From: Anagrus nilaparvatae
Lineage: Eukaryota > Arthropoda > Insecta > Hymenoptera > Mymaridae
Reading direction: 5' to 3'
DNA: 64,000 nucleotides
Assembly: GCA_022575985.1 (NCBI GenBank)
Contig: JAKSXM010000040.1
Coordinates: 12,666,001 to 12,730,000 of the forward strand
Shown: in pieces, positions 57,183 to 64,000 of the stretch
How the letters are laid out: each line of letters begins with the position of its first letter
How positions within the stretch are numbered: the stretch's first letter is position 1
Notes under the pieces: model-generated
The model's input: the letters and a program-made list of their open reading frames with translations, nothing else
Told to the model about the DNA's origin: nothing
Databases searched by the model: none
Translations under genes and position numbers: made by a program

Positions 57183-57699
57183 GACCCAAAAAACCCTTGT
57201 TGACCTAATCTTGACGCAAAAAGTGCAAAAACAGCTAGAACACCCCTTTTGGGGTAATTTTCGGTAATTTAGAGTTTATAGACTAATTATTCATAAAAAA
57301 AATCCACGAAAATCGTTGTCAGCGACCCAAAAAACCCTTGTGAACCAAATCTGTCCGCAAAAAGTGCGAATATAACGAAAACACCTTTTTAGGGGGTAGT
57401 TTTAGCTGATTTAGGGGTTAAATATTAATGTTACCTTAAAAAATCATCAAGATTCTTAATTAGCGACCCAAAAAATCCTTGGGAACCAATTCTAGGATAA
57501 ATCTATTGACTCAGAAGGTGATGACATCAAAAATACCCCCTTTTGGAGATAGTTTTTGCAAATTTAAGGGTGAAGCGCAATTTTCTTTACCAAATGACCC
57601 CAATTTTCGTGTTCAGCGACCCAAAAAACCTATATTAGAGCAAATCTTGTATTCGCAACCGTAAGTGCAGCCCCCCCGCCCGTATTTTGACTGGAGTAA

Positions 57700-60600
57700 T
57701 TTACTTAATTTAATTCTACAGCTTGAAAAATCAAAAATTACCTATTGCATAAAATTCAAAAACTTGGTAATTTTTGACAATCAAACTAGTAAACATGAAA
57801 AATATTTGGACTATATAATCGTTAATGGAGTTTTATTTGCTTGGAAAAATATATTTTATGAGAAATATTAAACATAGAAAACTATAATTGCTTCATTTTA
57901 ACTAAAATTAAAAAATTGGGATAGTGGTTCTATCATTGTAGTGCATTCAAATAGTTTTTTTTGGGCATATTTGTGGTATGTAACAATTAATTTGGACTAT
58001 AAATTATCAATATTTATCATTATAACTTGTACATAGATTAAAAACAGCACTGTAAAAAGTAACTTTTTTAGATTTACAAAAAAAATAGAATTTTTTCGAA
58101 AAATTAGTGAATTTTCAAAAAATTTTGTAAACATTCTTTAAAAATCGTAAATTTACTAAATGTAGTTCATTATCCGAAAATTCGAGAATTCTCGATTTTT
58201 TTTTGTGGTTTTACGAAAAAAGTTGTAAATTCACAACTATTGTTCGCAAATTTACAACTATTTTTTGTAAATTTTAAAATTATCAATTTTTCTTGCAAAT
58301 TCACAAAAAAAAATCGAGAATACTCGAAATTTTTGTTAAAATACTAATTTTAGTAAATATACGATTTTTTTCGAATATTTACACATTATTTCAAAAACTT
58401 ACTAATTTTTCGTAAATGTTCTAATTTTTTTGTTAATATAAGAAAGTTACTGTTTACAATGAGCCTAAGATGCAAGAAAAAGTAATATAAAAAAATTAGA
58501 AAAAAAGCAAAAAATAAAAACAGGTTTATCCTAGCTTATAAATGTCAAATTATTGTTAATAACCGATGCCAAATCCTTGTTTTTATTAGTTTTAAACTTG
58601 TTTTAACTTTTTGAAAACTAAAATCCCGAAAAATATCGTGAAAAATTCCTGAAATAAAAATTTGCGAAAATCGGGTAGCTCATTTACGAAAAAAGGCAGT
58701 TTTTTACATAAAAGTGGAAAAAATGTTTTTGGCCCTTATCGCCGATTTCTTTTTAATGATTTTTTTCGGTTTTCTGAAGGTTCAAACTACCTGAGAAAAC
58801 GGGTCTTATCGATGTGCCTTCAAATTTTTTTTTCGGTTTTTAGATCAAGTAGTAAAAAAATTAAAAAATAATGCCTCATATAATACATACTTTTTATGAC
58901 AAAAGTGGATAGATATAAATTAATTAACTTTATACTTTTTTTCTTTTGCTATTAAATTTAAAATAAATGGATGTCTATGGAAGTGTAAATTTTGAATGTT
59001 TGTCATGTTTTTCATAGCTTAAGCTTTAATGTGCTTAATAATTATTTATCAGTCAATTTTTTAAATAAACCTTTTAAAATAAACCAGAAAAACTACTTAA
59101 TCTCAAAATTTAATATATTACAAATTAGCTTAAAAGAAAAAACTTATCAATATTTTGGCTAATTCTTTTTCTTACTCATAACTTATTTAAAAATATTTGT
59201 TACTAATTACTAATTTTCAATTTTGAATATTTTCTAAAAATTTTGATATTACATAGATTGAAAAACTTGCTGGAATCAACTATAAATTTCCTCTTGTTGG
59301 CAATATGACCATTTTCGTTAAAAACGTATATCATTTTCGTGTTCAGCGACCTCAAAAACAAAAAAGGAGTTTTAAAATTTTAAAAAAACTACAACAAAAC
59401 AACCTTATTCTGGGCAGTTGGACCATTTACAAGATAAATGGTCGTCATATTCGAGTTTAAAGACCCTAAAAATGTAAAATCTTATTTATTTACTAATTCC
59501 TTTATTTAAAAAACGTATTAAGATACTCACGCTTCAAAGGGCTCAAAATTTTAAATTTCAAAGAACAGCTTAAAATAAATAAATAACAAAGTTTTTTAAA
59601 GAAATCATCATTACGTATTTTAAAAGAAGCAACATCAATTTAGGCTTAAAATTAAACCCTCTAGTCATTTTTGACCAAAAAAACTTTTTTGGAGATTAGT
59701 TTGCGGCATGGGTTTAGGAAGAGGTAGCGGACTTCCTGTACCATAGGTTATAATGCCTACACACATAAAACATACACACTTTGACAAATAAACAGTCATA
59801 AATCTGACATAACATTTACAAAAAAACTTGGTTATGTCGAGAGACAGAAAAATCTATACTTAATAAAGAGAATTAGGTCAAAGCCAAATCCAGAAAAACA
59901 AAAGAAAGAAAAAACAACTTTATTTCATTAACTTCTATACCCCATGCTGCGGGATACATTTCCACGATTAGACCCCTGACCAACCATGAAATTACAGCTA
60001 ATTTTTGAACGTTTTGAAACTTGAATAGAAAGTTTATGAAGCATTTTTATTAAAACATTTAAAACACTTAAAAGACATTTTAATAGATTTTAAAAACGTT
60101 TCTAAATCACACTAAAAAGTAAAAACGACTCTATATCAACCATAAAAAAGTATTCATTTATTTGTTGAATTTGTTTGCCTAACTTTAGGTATTATGTTGC
60201 TATGACTAATCTTAATTAATTAATAGTAAATTTTTTTCAAATAAATAAACAGTAATTTTTAACAAAGAGAAATAAAATATAGGATGATTCTTCATCCATG
60301 TTCTTATCATTTCAAACATTATATTCTTTTATCGTTTAGTTTCTTAGAATTCAAACAAATATTACGAATAATTTGAATATAACTTTATATTAAATATATA
60401 AGAAATAGTAGGTGAAATAGTTAAAAAATAATACGAAAACTAATATAAAACTTATAATTTTTACACATTTTAAAAAACATGCAATAATTATGCAGCATTG
60501 TAAAATATACAAATACGTTACAATCAATAAAAAAAAGGTAAAAATATTAAAAAAATTGGTTAAGCTTATAGTACCTTAGACCTCCGTGTTCATCTAATAT

Positions 60601-61416
60601 GCTCTGATGGGAGCGTAAATCCTGTCTTGGTTTAAGAACAGGAGTTAGCCCCCATTTTTCTACAAAATCTACACGAGTAATTTTGATTCTTAAGATTTCA
60701 AATATTTAAGAGTAAAAAAAATAATAATATAAATATGCTTTATGTAAAAAAGGAATAAATATTGAGATAATGTTAAGATTGTTAGCTCTCATTATATTTA
60801 TTTTCACTAAAATCAGAGTTATACTATAATACCATTTGTTACCTGCATTAATAAACAACCACCAAAATGGCTTCTATAACAAGAGTACATATATATTAAA
60901 GACAACCGCGCACCATGTTTCAAAATTCATTTACCCAGTATAAAGAAAAAATGAAATACTTTATATTCAACCTGCATTCTCTACGAATATAAAAATTGAA
61001 TTTTAGAAAATCATAAATATACTTAAGAAAGATGAAAATTTATCATGCAATCACAAATGTAAACTCATATTTTTGAATATTATAAAATCTATATTTCTTT
61101 GTTTTTCAATTTATATTTTTTGAATATGATACTACAGGTCATAAAACTATTTTCAAAAAAAAAAAAAATTGTTACATACGGTTTAATGTAATGTGTCAAT
61201 TTGCAAATAAAAATTAGTACAAATCAGGGAAAAGTTTTTAAAAACGTTTTAGAAAGCTTTAAGAAACCATTCCAAAACTGTTTTACTACTAAAATGTTCT
61301 AAAATCTTGTTAGTAACAAAATATCTTAAAAAACTGTAAAGTAAAATATATTTTATTATATTTGAATTGATTTGAAAATCTGCAGTTGTCTAAAAAGCAT
61401 ATATCTGTTATGTTTA
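57700..61416. other. AT-rich region without supported genes
   Basis: No gene is supported. Items seen are the hairpin repeat at 58050-58450, a short stray foldback phrase (gtgttcagcgacct near 59340), and a less AT-rich island at 60570-60670 with a hairpin (CCTGTCTT ... AAGAACAGG) that I cannot name. Confidence 0.5.
58050..58450. repeat. ~400-bp hairpin (MITE/foldback-like)
   Basis: The arms are imperfect reverse complements: gtaacttttttagatttaca at the left against ttaatataagaaagttactg at the right, and an inner aaaattcgagaattctcgat at about 58178 against atcgagaatactcgaaattt near 58313. There is no coding sequence and no clear TSD. Confidence 0.7.
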
Positions 61417-62250
61417 TAGTCCGATCTCTGGTAAAGCTAAGACTATCCAGTTAAAGCTAGCTTTATGCAAGTTGTGTTGGATAAAGTCCGATTCTCGACA
61501 CTCTCTTAACCGGATAAATTATGTTTGAATAAAAAGTATCCAATATTATTTTACATACTACAAAAATGACTAAATAGAATTTCAAAATTTTTTTATGATG
61601 CAACCCTATTTGTCAGTTAACTGTACTTTCATTTATTTTACAATAAAATATAATGTAATGAATTTTATAAAATTTTTAAATAAAATTGATATGATTAACC
61701 TATAATATAAATTATTTCTTTTTATTTAAAAAATATGTAAATAAATATTTGTTACTAAATAAAAAAGAATTAATATACGTGTAAATATTTATGAAATATT
61801 ACTTTGTGTATTCAGTATAAAATCTAAAGTGACCAAAACTGCTTAACGAGTAATTCTTTTATTTAATTACTAAATAAAATGTCTGATTGCCAAAGTTACG
61901 ACGATTTAAAAATTATTTTTTATCAAAAGTTTAATGAATTACTGAAAAGTATAAAAGAAAATTGTTTTGCTCTTTCAGAAGATCAGTTTAATAAATCTTT
62001 AAACGAAGTAACAGAGGCGAAAGAAAAGCGTATTTTATTATAAAGTACAGCTAACAAACTAATTGTAAGTCAAAAATTTTAATTGAATGCAAAAATATGA
62101 TAAAGGTAAAATAATAAAATATTTTTAAAAAAAAAGTTACTAGATGTTTATTTTTTACTATATTGTATTAAATTTTATACGAATCGGGCTTTATCCAGTT
62201 CGCTTGGATAAGGTTAGATTTATCCAAGCAATCCCGGTTAATGTTGAACA
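61417..62250. mobile_element. Unit flanked by inverted repeats, containing a small ORF
   Basis: Left-end phrases ttggataaagtccgattctc (about 61479) and ttaaccggataaattatgtt pair with right-end ones gaatcgggctttatcca (about 62181) and atcccggttaatgttgaac in inverted orientation. The spacing of about 0.8 kb and the single small ORF suggest a non-autonomous DNA element. TSDs are not resolved. Confidence 0.45.
61879..62043 (+). CDS. Hypothetical 54-residue protein
   Basis: ATG at 61879 opens a frame of 54 codons ending TAA 62041-62043. The peptide begins MSDCQSYDDLKIIFYQKF and ends EVTEAKEKRILL, amphipathic and charged, with two possible helices and no motif I know. Codons are less AT-restricted than the flanking sequence (GAT, TGC, GAC, GCG, CGT). 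It lies alone inside the inverted-repeat unit 61417-62250. It may be a remnant of a larger captured gene. Confidence 0.35.
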   Translation: MSDCQSYDDLKIIFYQKFNELLKSIKENCFALSEDQFNKSLNEVTEAKEKRILL

Positions 62251-62709
62251 AAAAAAATATATTTTTGAAATATTTTGATTTTACGAGCGAGAGAGCCATA
62301 GTCAACATGAAAACATAAGCGTTTAATAACCTTAAACGCGGTTTTCTCAAAACTGATTTTATGAAACTAGTTCCCATTCTAACACAAAAACTAATTAAAC
62401 TATTTACCCAAATCTTGGTACGTTTTATTTGTTATTTTTCTTTGTTTTAAAACCAAAAATATCAGAAAAAAATGCATTAGAAAATTTTTTATTGATCATT
62501 TAAGGTGCATATTTGGACTTAAAAACCGATATTTTTCACTTGAGAAGTCTATAGAAAATAAAATGCCCATAATAGACACTACGCAGAGAAATGTATTTTT
62601 TCAAGCCTCTACTTTCATGTACTTTATGAAATGTACGAAATTTGGAAAAATAAAATAATTTTTTTTTTATTTTCTGATAGTAACGTAAAAATTAAAAAAA
62701 AATTTTGAC

Positions 62710-62963
62710 GTACACACCAAACCTAAAAGAATTTTTTGTTACCCAGAAAAGAATTATTGTATATTTAATTCTTTAGAGCGGAATTATTTTGAGGTTAATA
62801 TTTTTAAAAACAATTTTTTTTGTTTTTATTCTGTTCAAAAAGAATTAAATTGAAAATAATTGTTTTTAAAAATATTAACCTCAAAATAATTCTGCTCTAA
62901 AGAATTTAATAAACATTCATTCTTCTCTGGGTAACAAAAAATTCTTTTAGGTTTGGTGTGTAC
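62710..62963. mobile_element. 254-bp MITE-like hairpin
   Basis: The ends are GTACACACCAAACCTAAAAG and its exact complement ctttta(g)gtttggtgtgtac. The arms of about 115 bp stay complementary to a ~25-bp loop (gttacccag ... ctgggtaac; taatatttttaaaaacaatt against its complement). This is a near-perfect hairpin with no coding sequence. Confidence 0.85.
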
Positions 62964-63039
62964 TTATATAATAAAATTAATAAATACTTAAAAAAACAAA
63001 TGTTTAAAGTTCATTAAAAATTAAAAAAACGAAAAGGGG

Positions 63040-63420
63040 CCTTCACTGAAAAAAATTTATAGGCCCGACGCGTTGAATTTTACAGGCCGAAGGCGTCGAC
63101 TCTAAATCTAGGGGCAGTCTCTTGTTTAATCAAGACGTATGGCAGAGGAATGAACGCAGGTTTTGACTGAATTAGAAGCACAGTGTCCGCATCTCTAGCG
63201 AACTCGGGAAACGCGCGTTCGCATCAAGGCCCAATGAACATATATATTTGTCACGTGTCGGAGCGAACGCGCATTTTGCGAGTTCTTAGAGAGACTATGG
63301 GCCGAGTTTCATTCGTAGGTTCATTGAGAGTCTATTAAAAGAGGCCATTTCCATGTTTTTGTAACTCGCTTGAAGTCTGCATATCGATTCTAGGCGTCAG
63401 GCCTACAATTTTTTTTCACA
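63040..63420. other. G+C-richer island with inverted motifs
   Basis: It contains gggaaacgcgcgttcgc (about 63208) and gcgaacgcgcattttgc (about 63266), with agcgaactcg and cgagttctta outside them, forming an imperfect inverted repeat. ggcccgacgcg/cgaaggcgtcga phrases lie nearby. No ORF of note. Confidence 0.4.
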
Positions 63421-63431
63421 CAACCAACGAT

Positions 63432-63903
63432 CATGGAACATGTTCAATTATAACAGTTTTAACGTATATTCCGTAAATATTATAAGTCCTAAGATCGAAA
63501 TTAAAATAAATCCCGAAATATAAATTACCCTAAGTCCATAAACCTAAAGTATTCTAAGTTCTTGTTCTTATCAGGGCCTGATCAGGCCCTGACTCCAACT
63601 TCAAATTGTGCCTAAATCGGAAATATTTTAAAGCCATTTCACCCCCCGCCCCTAAAAACGTCGTCAATATTTCAGCCCACGCCATTAAAACGTCAACACA
63701 CGGTGATCCCGAGCCGGACGTGAATTTCATTTTATTAGGTGCATCGCTATTTGTTGATAATTTTAATCTTAGATGCGATTGGTTAACTAATAAACAAACA
63801 ATGCATCCACTCTAGATTGCCCTGTATTTTACCCCGTCACTTTTTTACCCACCCCTGCCGAGCCAGACTTTTTCAATAATCCATCCAATGAACATGATTC
63901 ATG
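63432..63903. mobile_element. TIR element with CATGGAACATGTTCA ends, copy 2
   Basis: It has the same ends as 23724-24166 (right end with two mismatches, tgaacatgattcatg) and shared interior text (ccctgccgagccagactttt, ccatccaatgaacatg). Both copies are preceded by accaacga. The middle differs, with an added segment around 63710-63800. Confidence 0.6.
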
Positions 63904-64000
63904 TTAAAAATTTACTACCTTTTATTTTTCAGAATTTTCATAACTTCTGCGGTATGAAAAATGGCTTTTTTTAACATATTTATTTATTTAATAAATAAAA

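Larger units (their letters stand above)
30167..57699. repeat. Foldback element FB-B, split by three nested insertions
   Basis: The outer ends TTACTCCAATCAAAATACGG (30167) and cccgtattttgactggagtaa (57679-57699) are inverted copies and match FB-A. The surviving pieces are 30167-30450, 43167-43505, 46261-46387 and 57187-57699, together about 1.26 kb, in the same module style. Each gap is an insertion with its own TSD: Copia-2 (CCCCT), a CGGGGG-ended element (GGACC) and an LTR element (GACC). Removing the insertions would leave two arms of roughly 620-645 bp. Confidence 0.8.

Noticed and set aside
60570..60670. Possible small nuclear or spliced-leader RNA
   Set aside because: Only a hairpin and moderate G+C are visible; no Sm site, cap-proximal motif or promoter could be identified.
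1..64000. Polydnavirus or other viral genome segment
   Set aside because: No viral gene family or excision motif was recognised; all coding signals are retroelement-derived.

Overview
The window looks like an AT-rich invertebrate nuclear genome, most likely an insect and possibly a hymenopteran. The evidence is Copia elements with a tRNA-iMet-like internal primer site, R1/I-like non-LTR elements, and a decayed reverse transcriptase with a C-terminus I associate with ant and wasp LINEs. I recognise no single-copy host protein gene. Nearly everything that can be supported is mobile DNA: LTR retrotransposons, non-LTR retrotransposons, foldback (palindromic) elements, MITE-like hairpins, one tRNA-shaped gene and one tRNA-derived fragment. 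Coordinates of element ends come from paired repeats and target-site duplications (TSDs) read by eye.

Layout. 1-2540 is AT-rich filler. 2566-6474 (minus) is a Gag-type gene: an in-frame TGA splits it, it ends on a TTTAAAC slippery heptamer directly followed by TAG, and a long -1-frame ORF follows that ends in an OTU-like region. No polymerase is present. 8728-16553 (plus) is a complete but nonsense-ridden Copia element (Copia-1) with 5-bp TSDs and an unexpected three-exon, intron-containing start to gag. 16848-19194 holds a decayed gag-like remnant followed by Lys/Asn-rich ORFs. 19392-20079 is a 440-bp-offset duplication enclosing a tRNA-shaped gene. 20085-23588 is a truncated R1-like LINE. 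23590-27151 is foldback material, including a 1.43-kb palindrome. 27152-28530 is a second, unrelated LINE remnant.

From 28571 on, two copies of one foldback family appear. The first (28571-29598) is intact. The second (30167-57699) is only about 1.26 kb of foldback DNA blown apart by three separate insertions: Copia-2 (30451-43161, minus) in its left arm, a CGGGGG-ended TIR element (43506-46260) at its centre, and a gag-only LTR element (46388-57182, minus) in its right arm. These guests are themselves invaded. Copia-2 carries an R1-like LINE (33373-37968, 13-bp TSD) and a 251-bp MITE (40579-40829). The gag-only LTR element contains a 3.6-kb palindrome (48620-52224) whose loop holds a solo LTR (49853-50366).

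57700-64000 is AT-rich DNA with small hairpin elements, a TIR-flanked unit with a 54-residue ORF, and a second copy of a TIR family also seen at 23724-24166.

The most unusual signals are: (i) two diverged Copia elements that both appear to start Gag on a tiny leader exon separated from the rest by long introns; (ii) a textbook -1 frameshift cassette joining Gag to an OTU-like protein rather than to protease/polymerase; (iii) the nested foldback architecture; and (iv) a gag-only LTR element encoding an octapeptide-repeat tail.
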